Shown: positions 1 to 6,600 of the stretch, piece by piece | Numbering within the stretch: the first letter of the stretch is position 1 | How the letters are laid out: each line of letters begins with the position of its first letter | DNA from: Bacillota bacterium | Lineage (GTDB): Bacteria; Bacillota; Clostridia; Christensenellales; CAG-138 | DNA: 8,088 nucleotides | Direction: 5' to 3' | Assembly (NCBI GenBank): GCA_023393045.1 | Contig: JAEWMV010000180.1 | Location: 1-8,088 of the forward strand | Translations under genes and position numbers: made by a program | Notes under the pieces: generated by a model | Seen by the model: only the letters and a program-made list of their open reading frames with translations | Databases searched by the model: none | What the model was told of the DNA's origin: nothing

Positions 1-861
1 TATCTCCTCGCGGCAGACCGAGAGGCGCTTCGCGTCCGGCTCCCATACGCCGTCTATCATGGCCTCGACATGGCCCTGCAGCGCGGTGAGCGGCGTGCGC
101 AGTTCGTGCGCCACATCCGCTGTGAGGCGCTTTCTCAGGCGGGCCTGCTCCTCAAGCGAGTCCGCAAGGCTGTTGACCGAGCCTGTCAGTTCGATAATTT
201 CCGCCGTGGAGGAGTTCGCCGGAATTCTGTTGGAATAATCCCCGGCGGCGATTTTGCCGGTTGCGCCGATCACCGCGGCGATCGGCCCGGCGATGAGCTT
301 GGCAAGGTACGCGCCCAGAAGCAGGCACAGCGCCAGCGACACGCCCGCCGCGATGAGCAGGAAGCGGTTGAGCCCGTCGAGAAACTGAATGTCCGCGTCG
401 CTGTAGAAATACGGACCGTAATAGCCGATGAACACGGTTCCCGCCGTTTTGCCCTCCAGGACGACTTCGCGCTGCTTTTCCTCATAGCCACCATCGAAGC
501 CGCCGTGATAGGCTTGCATGTTTTTCGCCATGTTTTCGAGGATGAGCATGCACATGCCGTTGTTGTGCTCCTGCGCGTCCCACACGACGGAACCCGCCCC
601 GTCGCGCACGCGCAAGATGAACCCCTCGCTCAAAAGGTCCATGCCGACTTCCTCAAGGCTCAGCGCGCTCCACTTGTTGCCGGAGCGCGCATAGAGCTGC
701 TTCAATTGCTCCACCGTGTCGTCGATGGTGGAATTGAGCTTACCCAGGGTGTAGGTTTCAAACTGCTTGCCGAGGATGAAGTTGGCAAACACCGTGATGA
801 GCACGAAGGTAAAGAGCGTGAGCAGCAAAAAAGCGAGCGTCAGTTTTTTTCTAAGGCGCAT
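1..861 (-). CDS. Sensor histidine kinase, N-terminal 287 residues (cut by left window edge)
   Basis: Membrane histidine kinase that would phosphorylate the response regulator encoded just upstream. The ATG at 861 begins MRLRKKLTLAFLL. A first membrane segment spans about residues 7-30, an extracytoplasmic domain 31-165, and a second membrane segment 166-190. A HAMP linker (about 187-240) follows, then the HisKA dimerisation helix with the H-box DVAHELRTPL, whose phosphoacceptor is His252. The sequence runs off the window at residue 287, so the catalytic ATPase half (N, G1, G2 boxes) is not visible. The start follows AGGAGG at 877-872 inside the end of the regulator gene, with a 10-nt spacer and only 5 nt between the genes, which indicates translational coupling. 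The outer domain contains a Met/Cys/His-rich patch at residues 99-119, unusual for a sensor of this type and compatible with Cu(I) sensing. The family call is certain; the ligand is inference. Confidence 0.93.
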   Translation of the reverse strand, partial: MRLRKKLTLAFLLLTLFTFVLITVFANFILGKQFETYTLGKLNSTIDDTVEQLKQLYARSGNKWSALSLEEVGMDLLSEGFILRVRDGAGSVVWDAQEHNNGMCMLILENMAKNMQAYHGGFDGGYEEKQREVVLEGKTAGTVFIGYYGPYFYSDADIQFLDGLNRFLLIAAGVSLALCLLLGAYLAKLIAGPIAAVIGATGKIAAGDYSNRIPANSSTAEIIELTGSVNSLADSLEEQARLRKRLTADVAHELRTPLTALQGHVEAMIDGVWEPDAKRLSVCREEI

Positions 862-866
862 GGCCC

Positions 867-1571
867 TCATTCCTCCTCACCGCCAAACCTGTACCCCACG
901 CCGCGCACGGTGAGGATATAGCGCGGATTTTTCGCATCCGGCTCAATCTTTTGCCGGAGGTTCTTCATGTGGGTGTCAATCACGCGGTCAAACCCCTCGA
1001 AATCGTCGGGCAGGGCGAAGCGGATCAGCTCCTCCCGCGAGAACGCCCTTTCCGGGCGGCCCGCGAGCGTGACGAGCAGGCTGAATTCGCTGGGCGTGAG
1101 CGGCGCCGCCGCACCGCCTTTATATACGGCGCGCCTGTGCGTATCGATGACGAGCGCGCGCCCGTCATAGCTGTGTTCGCCGGAAGCCAGGGACGTTTCG
1201 CCCTCCGTGCGGCGCAGCAGCGCATGCACGCGCGCTATAACCTGCCGTGGGCTGAAGGGCTTTGTCACATAATCGTCCGCGCCGATGTCCAAACCGAGGA
1301 GTATATCTTCCTCCTCGGTTTTGGCCGTGAGCATGAGGATGGGCGCGCGGGAGCGTTTTCGTATCGCGCGGCAGACCTCCTCGCCGGAAAGTCCCGGCAG
1401 CATGAGGTCGAGCAGCACCAGCGCGGGGGAAATTTCATCAAAGAGCCTGAGCGCATCCTGTCCGTCGTAGGCGCACGCGACGGTGAACCCTTCTTTTTCA
1501 AGATAGGATTTCAGAACCTCCGCGATGTTGACTTCGTCCTCAACGACGAGTATCGTATGCGTCTTGACCAT
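867..1571 (-). CDS. OmpR/PhoB-family response regulator
   Basis: DNA-binding transcription factor of a two-component system, 234 residues, normal length for the family. The receiver domain covers about residues 5-117. The acidic pair is E11/D12, the phosphoacceptor is D55 in LVLLDLMLPG, and the switch residues are T82 and K104 (in VTKPFSP). A winged-helix domain (about 133-230) contains LTPSEFSLL, the recognition-helix region RVIDTHMKNLRQKI and the terminal wing RGVGYRF, all typical of OmpR/PhoB proteins. The ATG at 1571 follows CAGGAG (1583-1578) with a 6-nt spacer. The partner kinase starts 5 nt after its stop, and the lipoprotein gene ends 30 nt before its start. Its place in a copper-export operon suggests autoregulation and control of copper genes. 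Homology alone cannot separate this from CopR-like, BaeR-like or general envelope-stress regulators, so I give no symbol. Confidence 0.96.
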   Translation of the reverse strand: MVKTHTILVVEDEVNIAEVLKSYLEKEGFTVACAYDGQDALRLFDEISPALVLLDLMLPGLSGEEVCRAIRKRSRAPILMLTAKTEEEDILLGLDIGADDYVTKPFSPRQVIARVHALLRRTEGETSLASGEHSYDGRALVIDTHRRAVYKGGAAAPLTPSEFSLLVTLAGRPERAFSREELIRFALPDDFEGFDRVIDTHMKNLRQKIEPDAKNPRYILTVRGVGYRFGGEEE

Positions 1572-1601
1572 GTTCCGCTCCTGTTTTATGCCGCCGTATC
1601 C

Positions 1602-2267
1602 TCAAGCTTCTAGAGAATAGGGCTTGAGCAGCACGTCGAAGTCGTTGCCGCCCTCGTCCTGCATGGTCATGAGCACCCAGCCCGAAACGTTCGCCACGTC
1701 CACGCCGACGTCCCTCAGCGCCTCGGCGTCGAGCACGAACACAAGGTCTTTGTCGTTGTTGGTATAATCCTTCGCCCACTCGAACTTGCCGCCTGTGAGC
1801 GCGACGCCGAAATGGTCGAGCTCGCCGTGATAGGAAAGCAGGGCACGGTCATATTCCACCGCCTCAAAGAGCGCTTCGGTGAAGCCGTCCTTCGCGCCCG
1901 TGCCTTCGCCCGCGCCGAGCACGGCGTAGAGCGAAGCGTCGTCCGCGCGGAAGCCCGCGGGAAGATCGCCCGTGTCAAGCCCCGCGTCGAGGAAGGGCGC
2001 AAGCGGCGTTTGAATCAGCACGTCCTCGTCACCGGATTTGCTGAAATCCCCGCTGACAAGCAGCCTGGTTTCGCCGTCCGCGCTCAGCCCCATATAGGGC
2101 GCGGCGGAATCGGTTTCAACCAGCAGCGACGGGTAGGCGGCCAGTATGTCGTCAAGCGACTCCCCGGCATAGGTCTTCGTCACATCGAGCGCGGCGCACC
2201 CCGCGAAAAGCAGGGCCGCGGCAAAAAGGGAAACCGTTGCTATCGTGAACTTTTTCATCGTGTTCAT
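1602..2267 (-). CDS. Small lipoprotein of unknown function in the copper operon
   Basis: Predicted extracytoplasmic lipoprotein, 221 residues; I do not recognise a family. The N-terminus has a basic start (K5, K6), a hydrophobic core and the lipobox LFAGC, so lipidation and cleavage at Cys24 are expected. The mature part is acidic, rich in Asp, Gly, Ala and Leu, and has no further Cys. It has only two His (147 and 152, in YHGELDHFG) and few Met, so it does not look like a dedicated copper-binding protein. Repeated patterns such as FLDAGLDTGDLPAGF and VFVLDAEALRDVGVDV suggest a folded globular domain. I chose the ATG at 2267 over the in-frame ATG at 2282 because GGAGG at 2280-2276 lies 8 nt before it, and using 2282 would bury that site. 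It begins 18 nt after copA stops and ends 30 nt before the response regulator. A sensory accessory role for the kinase, or an envelope role, is speculation. Confidence 0.85.
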   Translation of the reverse strand: MNTMKKFTIATVSLFAAALLFAGCAALDVTKTYAGESLDDILAAYPSLLVETDSAAPYMGLSADGETRLLVSGDFSKSGDEDVLIQTPLAPFLDAGLDTGDLPAGFRADDASLYAVLGAGEGTGAKDGFTEALFEAVEYDRALLSYHGELDHFGVALTGGKFEWAKDYTNNDKDLVFVLDAEALRDVGVDVANVSGWVLMTMQDEGGNDFDVLLKPYSLEA

Positions 2268-2275
2268 CGTAAAAT

Positions 2276-2280
2276 CCTCC
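2276..2280 (-). promoter_or_regulatory. Ribosome binding site that fixes the lipoprotein start
   Basis: GGAGG on the minus strand lies 8 nt before the ATG at 2267. The alternative ATG at 2282 overlaps this element, so the shorter protein with a compact signal peptide is preferred. Confidence 0.8.
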
Positions 2281-2285
2281 ATTTA

Positions 2286-4751
2286 TCAGTCCTTCAAGCG
2301 AAAACGCTTGAGGCGAAGCGCGTTGGTCACCACGGAAACGGAGCTTAGCGCCATCGCCGCGCCCGCAAACATGGGCGTGAGCAGCGGGCCGCCGAAGGCG
2401 AAGAACAGCCCCGCCGCGAACGGTATGCCTATGGTGTTGTACGCGAACGCCCAGAAGAGGTTTTGGCGTATGTTGCGGATGGTCGCGCGGCTCAAGGCGA
2501 TAGCCGCGGCGACTGCGTTGATATCCCCGCGCATGAGCACAACGTCCGCCGATTCCACGGCAACGTCCGTGCCCGTGCCGATGGCCATGCCCACGTCCGA
2601 TTGCACGAGGGCGGGCGCGTCGTTGATGCCGTCCCCCACCATCGCCACGCGGCGGCCCTGTTTTTGCAGCTTTTCCACCTCGGCGGCCTTGCCGTCGGGC
2701 AGCACGTCGGAGAGCACATGCTCGATGCCCACACTCTTTGCGACGGCCGCGGCCGTGCTCGCATTGTCCCCGGTGAGCATATAAACGTCCAGCCCCATCG
2801 ACTTGAGCCGTTCGATCGCCTGCTTGCTCGTAGGCTTCACGGCGTCCGCCGCGGCCATGAGCGCGGCGATGCGATTGTCCACCGCGATGTACATCAGGGT
2901 TTTGCCCGCGCCGGAAAGGACTTTCGCGTCATCGCCGCACACGGCGAGGTCGATTTCGTTCTCCTCCATGAGCTTGCGGTTGCCCGCGAGCACGCGCGCG
3001 CCGCCGACGGCGGCGTCGATGCCGCGCCCCGCCACCGCGCGGAAGCTTTCCGGCTGGGTGAGGGTCAGGCCGCGCTCCTTCGCGCCTTCCACGATGGCGC
3101 GGGCGATGGGATGCTCCGAACCCAGCTCCGCGGACGCGCCGAGCGCGAGGATTGCCGCCTCTGCAGCGCCGTTATAGACGCGGATGTCCGTAAGCTCCGG
3201 CTTGCCCTGCGTGATGGTGCCGGTCTTGTCGAGCACGACGGTGTTGACGGCGTGGGTCGTTTCCAGCGCTTCGCCGCCCTTGATGAGCACGCCGAGCTCC
3301 GCCCCCTTGCCCGTGCCGACCATGATGGCCGTGGGCGTCGCGAGGCCCAGCGCGCAGGGGCAGGCGATGACCAGCACCGTGACGAATATGTTGAGCGCGA
3401 AGTTAAAATCCTTGCCCGCAATCAGCCATATGGCGGCGGAAACGAAGGCGATGCCAAGCACCGCGGGCACGAAGTAGCCCGAAATCACGTCCGCAAGCTT
3501 TGCGATGGGAGCTTTCCTCCCCTGCGCCTGCTCGACGAGCTGAATGATTTTGGAAAGCGCGGTGTCCTCGCCCACATGCGTGACGGTGAAATATATCAGC
3601 CCTTCCCCGTTGATGCTGCCGCCCGTAAGGGCGGAGCCGACCTGTTTTTCCACGGGCAGGCTCTCACCCGTGAGCATGGATTCATCCACGCTCGACGCGC
3701 CCTGCGTCACCACGCCGTCCACGGGGATGGAGGAGCCGGGGCGCACGAGCACCACGTCGCCCACGGCGACCTCGTCGAGCGCGACCTCCATTTCAATGCC
3801 GTTTTTGACGATGATCGCGGTCGCGGGCTTGAGATCCATCAGCTTTTTGATGGCCTCGGAGGTCTTGCTCTTGCTCACGGCCTCGAGATACTTGCCGAGC
3901 ATCACCAGGGTGACGACCACGGCCGCGGACTCAAAGTAGAGCATCTGCGCATAGTGGAAGTCGCCAAGGGCGATGAGCACCGTCGCGTAAACGCCGTAGA
4001 GGAACGCGCTGCCCGTGCCGATGGCGACGAGCGTATCCATATTGGGCGAACCCTTAAAGAGCGTTTTAAAGCCCACGCTGAAGAATTTTCCGCCCGCGAC
4101 CAGCACCGGCGCGGTCAAAACGAGCTGCACCAACGCGAAGACGAGCGGGAAGTTATGCGGATTCATGAAAGCGGGCAGCGGCACCCCAAGCGACGGGAAC
4201 ATGTGGGACATGGCGATGTAGAGGATGGGCGCTGCGAACACGATGGCGACGATGAGCCTGTGCTTCATCCTGCGAAGCGCCTTCTCCCGCGCCTCGCGCT
4301 CCGCGTCGGCGGCGTCCTCGCCCTTGAGTTCAAGGGGCGTATAGCCCGCGCCCGTAATCGCCTCGCGTATCTGCGAGAGCTTGACCGTGGCCGGGTCGTA
4401 GGTGAAGGAGGCGCGGTTGGTGGCGAGGTTGACGGAAACCTCCGTCACGCCCTCGAGTTTTTTGATTGCGCGTTCAACCGCTGCCGAGCAGGAGGCGCAG
4501 GTCATGCCCTCCACGGCAAGCTCCGCGCGCTTGCCCGCGCGGGGTTCAACGAGGCCGTATCCCGCGTCCTCGACCGCCTTTTGCAGCGTGCCGAAGTCGA
4601 CGCGCCCTTCGTCATAGCGCACGGCGAGCTTTTCCGCGGCGAGGTTGACCGCGGCCGATTCCACGCCGGATATTTTACCCGCGGCCTTCTCCACATGCGC
4701 GGCGCAGGCGGCGCATGTCATGCCGGTTACGGTGAAGCTGGTTTCTTTCAT
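2286..4751 (-). CDS. copA: Copper-exporting P1B-type ATPase CopA
   Basis: Integral membrane ATPase that drives Cu(I) out of the cytoplasm; 821 residues, a normal length for a two-HMA CopA. Two cytosolic heavy-metal-associated domains come first: GMTCAAC (Cys13, Cys16) and GMTCASC (Cys85, Cys88). The actuator domain carries TGES (361-364). The transport-site helix has CPC (464-466), and Y771-N772 and MALSS (800-804) complete the CPC/YN/MxxSS signature that marks Cu(I) specificity (P1B-1). The phosphorylation site is D508 in DKTGT, the nucleotide domain has SEHP (545-548), and TGDN (660-663) and GDGIND (706-711) form the hinge. All key residues are intact. The ATG at 4751 follows AAAGGAG (4766-4760) with an 8-nt spacer; the reading frame stays open to 4847, but that longer form would overlap the upstream gene and lacks a better site. 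It is flanked by the SafE-cupredoxin gene upstream and the lipoprotein downstream. Confidence 0.97.
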   Translation of the reverse strand: MKETSFTVTGMTCAACAAHVEKAAGKISGVESAAVNLAAEKLAVRYDEGRVDFGTLQKAVEDAGYGLVEPRAGKRAELAVEGMTCASCSAAVERAIKKLEGVTEVSVNLATNRASFTYDPATVKLSQIREAITGAGYTPLELKGEDAADAEREAREKALRRMKHRLIVAIVFAAPILYIAMSHMFPSLGVPLPAFMNPHNFPLVFALVQLVLTAPVLVAGGKFFSVGFKTLFKGSPNMDTLVAIGTGSAFLYGVYATVLIALGDFHYAQMLYFESAAVVVTLVMLGKYLEAVSKSKTSEAIKKLMDLKPATAIIVKNGIEMEVALDEVAVGDVVLVRPGSSIPVDGVVTQGASSVDESMLTGESLPVEKQVGSALTGGSINGEGLIYFTVTHVGEDTALSKIIQLVEQAQGRKAPIAKLADVISGYFVPAVLGIAFVSAAIWLIAGKDFNFALNIFVTVLVIACPCALGLATPTAIMVGTGKGAELGVLIKGGEALETTHAVNTVVLDKTGTITQGKPELTDIRVYNGAAEAAILALGASAELGSEHPIARAIVEGAKERGLTLTQPESFRAVAGRGIDAAVGGARVLAGNRKLMEENEIDLAVCGDDAKVLSGAGKTLMYIAVDNRIAALMAAADAVKPTSKQAIERLKSMGLDVYMLTGDNASTAAAVAKSVGIEHVLSDVLPDGKAAEVEKLQKQGRRVAMVGDGINDAPALVQSDVGMAIGTGTDVAVESADVVLMRGDINAVAAAIALSRATIRNIRQNLFWAFAYNTIGIPFAAGLFFAFGGPLLTPMFAGAAMALSSVSVVTNALRLKRFRLKD

Positions 4752-4759
4752 GTTTGTGT

Positions 4760-4766
4760 CTCCTTT
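4760..4766 (-). promoter_or_regulatory. Ribosome binding site that fixes the copA start
   Basis: AAAGGAG on the minus strand lies 8 nt before the ATG at 4751. It decides against the longer in-frame starts that run up to 4847 and overlap the preceding gene's stop. Confidence 0.85.
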
Positions 4767-4824
4767 ATATGCAAACGTCAGTTCGTTTATTTTCGCAGCT
4801 TGGCGGCGTATCGCTCTTTGCGTG

Positions 4825-6252
4825 TCACTGTGCTGCGGCGGACTCAAGGGTGTCCACTACAAGAATTCTACCCGGAATCATGCCCATCCAGCAAGTGTAG
4901 GATACGAGCCCGGTCTCCTCCGGCGTGAAGGAGAACACATTGTCGCCCGCGTTGAGGGATTGTTCGATGCCGTAGGAGGGCATTACGATGGAGGCGTTGC
5001 AGCCGTTGATTGCGGACTTGCTGGCAACGATGTTGAATTCGACGGGCACGCCCTTTTGCACGATGATGTAGGGATAGTGGCCGCGCGTGAGCTCTGTCTC
5101 GACCTTCTGCACGCCGTCTTCAAGGGTGGCCGCGATATAGCCCTTGTCAAGCGCTTCCCGTATGAGCGCGGCGGTTTCGTCCCCGGGTTCTTCGGTGTCC
5201 TCACCGCCCCGGGGATCCCCCGTCTGCGTGCCCTGCCCCTGTTGGGCGGTGGGCTGCGGGGACGGTTGCTGCACGACGCCCGTATCGAGCAGCGCGGAGG
5301 CGTTGCTCGCCATCACCACGGCAAAGAAGAGTATCAGCGCGGCGCTCACACGCTGGATCCCGCGCGTGAATTTGCCTTTAAGAGAGGAGAACACCACGCC
5401 CGCGCCGAGCATGAGCGGCACCGTGCCGAGCGAAAAGAGCAGCATGGAAAGCGCCCCCTTGAGGGCCGAGCCGGAAGCGAGCGCGTAGAGCTGCATGGCC
5501 TGCAGAGGGCCACAGGGCATCAGGCCGTTGAGCAGCCCGACCACAAAGGGTCCCTTGCCCAGCTTGGCCTTATCGGCCTTATTCGACCAGGCGGCGGGCA
5601 GGCGCGGCGTGAGCCACCACGGCAGCCAGCCGAGCATGGAAAGCCCCATGAGCAGCATGAAGGCGGCGGCGGCGACGAGGATGGCCGCTTTTACGCCCGC
5701 GCTGATAAAAAGCGTTTCGCCAACGGCGCCAACGATTGCGCCCACGGCGGTGTAGGAAATAACGCGGCCGAGGTTATAGAGCAGCGGCCGCGCGAGGCGC
5801 CCCGCTTTGTCTTTGGCGTCCCCCACGCTCTGGCTCAAATTGATGCCGCCGCACATGGCGATGCAGTGCACGCTTGTAAGAAGGCCCGTGAGGAAAAGCG
5901 CGGAGAGCGAAATCGTGCTGTCTATTTTGGGTATGAAGCCGATGAAGTCGAAACCGACGGTGTGGCGCACGATGAGATAGAGCGCGGCGATAACCAGCAA
6001 AACGGGCGCGACTTTTAAAAGCGGCTCCCGCTCGCGTCCGGCGACGCGCGCCTTGTAGCCCTCTTTGCCAATCGCGTCGGCAATGGCCGCCTCGTTTGTG
6101 ATTGTATCATCGTACGAAACCTCCGCGCGTTTTTTCGCAAACGACGCGCTCGCGCCCTTTACGCCGTTTACGCGCATGGCCGCTTTTTTTACGCGCTGCT
6201 CGCAATGGCCGCACGTCATGCCCGATATGTGAAACACCGCTTGTTTGAGCAT
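4825..6252 (-). CDS. HMA domain - TauE/SafE-like membrane protein - cupredoxin-like domain fusion
   Basis: Predicted copper-handling membrane protein, 475 residues, of the family usually labelled sulfite exporter TauE/SafE; sulfite transport is unlikely here. Residues 5-70 are an HMA domain with GMTCGHC (Cys14, Cys17). About seven hydrophobic segments follow (roughly 82-98, 114-135, 163-185, 188-210, 233-260, 264-290, 301-322). They include HCIAMCGG (129-136) and NGLMPCGPLQ (242-251), Cys/Met/His motifs inside the membrane core. A Gln/Pro/Gly/Glu linker (about 327-362) leads to a beta-rich cupredoxin-like domain (about 365-467) with Cys418 and YTCWMGMIPG (Cys454, Met456, Met458). An odd number of spans would put the HMA domain inside and the cupredoxin outside. 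The ATG at 6252 has GGGAGG 7 nt upstream; the in-frame ATG at 6276 lacks a good site. It is the first gene of the operon, 73 nt before copA. Direction of transport, or a role as a copper relay, is inference. Confidence 0.88.
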   Translation of the reverse strand: MLKQAVFHISGMTCGHCEQRVKKAAMRVNGVKGASASFAKKRAEVSYDDTITNEAAIADAIGKEGYKARVAGREREPLLKVAPVLLVIAALYLIVRHTVGFDFIGFIPKIDSTISLSALFLTGLLTSVHCIAMCGGINLSQSVGDAKDKAGRLARPLLYNLGRVISYTAVGAIVGAVGETLFISAGVKAAILVAAAAFMLLMGLSMLGWLPWWLTPRLPAAWSNKADKAKLGKGPFVVGLLNGLMPCGPLQAMQLYALASGSALKGALSMLLFSLGTVPLMLGAGVVFSSLKGKFTRGIQRVSAALILFFAVVMASNASALLDTGVVQQPSPQPTAQQGQGTQTGDPRGGEDTEEPGDETAALIREALDKGYIAATLEDGVQKVETELTRGHYPYIIVQKGVPVEFNIVASKSAINGCNASIVMPSYGIEQSLNAGDNVFSFTPEETGLVSYTCWMGMIPGRILVVDTLESAAAQ

Positions 6253-6259
6253 CCTCTTT

Positions 6260-6265
6260 CCTCCC
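6260..6265 (-). promoter_or_regulatory. Ribosome binding site of the SafE-cupredoxin gene
   Basis: GGGAGG on the minus strand lies 7 nt before the ATG at 6252. It sits between that ATG and the alternative in-frame ATG at 6276, so it supports the shorter form, which opens directly into the HMA domain. Confidence 0.82.
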
Positions 6266-6291
6266 GATTTTCGCATCTCATCCGTCCCGTG

Positions 6292-6311
6292 CGGTTGCGC
6301 CAGCGCAGCCG
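6292..6311. other. GC-rich hairpin in the leader of the copper operon
   Basis: CGGTTGCG (6292-6299) faces CGCAGCCG (6304-6311) across a 4-nt CCAG loop. Read as plus-strand RNA the stem has 8 pairs with one G-U. Read as minus-strand RNA, the direction of the operon, it has one C-A mismatch. It lies about 40 nt upstream of the SafE-like start and has no U-tract after it, so it is not an intrinsic terminator. It may be a leader structure or chance in GC-rich sequence. Confidence 0.3.
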
Positions 6312-6334
6312 TAAATCAATTCCGGAGTATTTTT

Positions 6335-6343
6335 ATGATAGCA
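6335..6343 (-). promoter_or_regulatory. Candidate extended -10 promoter for the copper operon
   Basis: On the minus strand TGCTATCAT matches an extended -10 element (TGn plus a hexamer differing from TATAAT at one base). No good -35 hexamer is found 16-18 nt upstream, which fits either an extended -10 promoter or one that needs an activator. Transcription would begin near 6328, leaving a leader of about 75 nt before the ATG at 6252. It is the best leftward candidate I can see, but it is weaker than the rightward promoter. Confidence 0.35.
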
Positions 6344-6358
6344 CTCTGTTGTGAAGAT

Positions 6359-6391
6359 TGTATGTAGACGAAAAACTTGCATGGACATACA
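6359..6391. repeat. Inverted repeat, possible operator of the copper operon
   Basis: TGTATGT (6359-6365) is matched by its exact reverse complement ACATACA (6385-6391), with 19 nt between the arms. The left arm covers the place where a -35 element would sit for the leftward extended -10 candidate, a usual spot for a regulator site. The match is short, lies in AT-rich DNA and does not equal the CopY box, so chance is a real alternative. Confidence 0.3.
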
Positions 6392-6423
6392 TCATATAGT
6401 GTTAAAATACCGGCAGTGGTAAG

Positions 6424-6452
6424 TTGACTTCCCTTTTATTATATTATATAAT
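6424..6452 (+). promoter_or_regulatory. Near-consensus sigma-A promoter for the acidic membrane protein gene
   Basis: TTGACT (6424-6429), a 17-nt spacer and TATAAT (6447-6452) form a nearly perfect housekeeping promoter directed rightward. The transcription start would be near 6459, giving a leader of about 140 nt before the TTG start at 6601. The spacer and flanks are strongly AT-rich, unlike the surrounding genes. No terminator or competing gene lies between it and the coding region. Confidence 0.82.
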
Positions 6453-6585
6453 TACTTTAATTTATACAAAGTTTAAAATTTAGTAATATGGAGCGGCGCT
6501 GAAAGGATATGTAAATTCGCTTTTACCGGCAAAACGCATGGGATTTTGAATTCATCAGGGCGGCAAGCTTTGATCATTCGACTTG

Positions 6586-6592
6586 AAGGGGA
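6586..6592 (+). promoter_or_regulatory. Ribosome binding site that fixes the TTG start at 6601
   Basis: AAGGGGA lies 8 nt before TTG at 6601. No ATG or GTG is available nearby in that frame, and an in-frame stop at 6571-6573 limits any upstream extension, so TTG is the best start. Confidence 0.7.
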
Positions 6593-6600
6593 CCGGTGTA

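Larger units (their letters stand above)
6277..6600. other. Divergent intergenic regulatory region
   Basis: This 324-nt stretch separates the leftward copper operon from the rightward acidic-protein gene. It holds, left to right, the GC-rich hairpin at 6292-6311, the leftward extended -10 candidate at 6335-6343, the TGTATGT/ACATACA inverted repeat, a TACC-N6-GGTA dyad at 6408-6421, the strong rightward promoter, and an untranslated leader from about 6459. Base composition drops to strongly AT-rich at about 6330-6520. I found no credible gene, tRNA or known riboswitch consensus in it; the only short frames seen are the reading-frame shadows of the gene that follows. Confidence 0.7.

Noticed and set aside
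70..1613. Plus-strand frames (70-921 and 951-1613) opposite the kinase and regulator.
   Set aside because: The minus-strand frames carry the HAMP, H-box, receiver and winged-helix motifs; these are shadows.
4773..4788. Small hairpin AAACG / CGTTT between the SafE-like gene and copA as a possible terminator.
   Set aside because: Only 5 weak pairs and no U-tract, so it would not stop transcription; chance is likely.
2463..4928. Long plus-strand open frame antisense to nearly all of copA, rich in His, Arg, Gly and Asp.
   Set aside because: It mirrors copA's GC-rich codon pattern. It has no domain, no clear RBS and no hydrophobic pattern, while the minus frame has every CopA motif.
6453..6600. 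Riboswitch in the leader of the acidic gene.
   Set aside because: I compared it by eye with the cyclic di-GMP and guanidine consensus patterns and found no match; no strong stem was visible.
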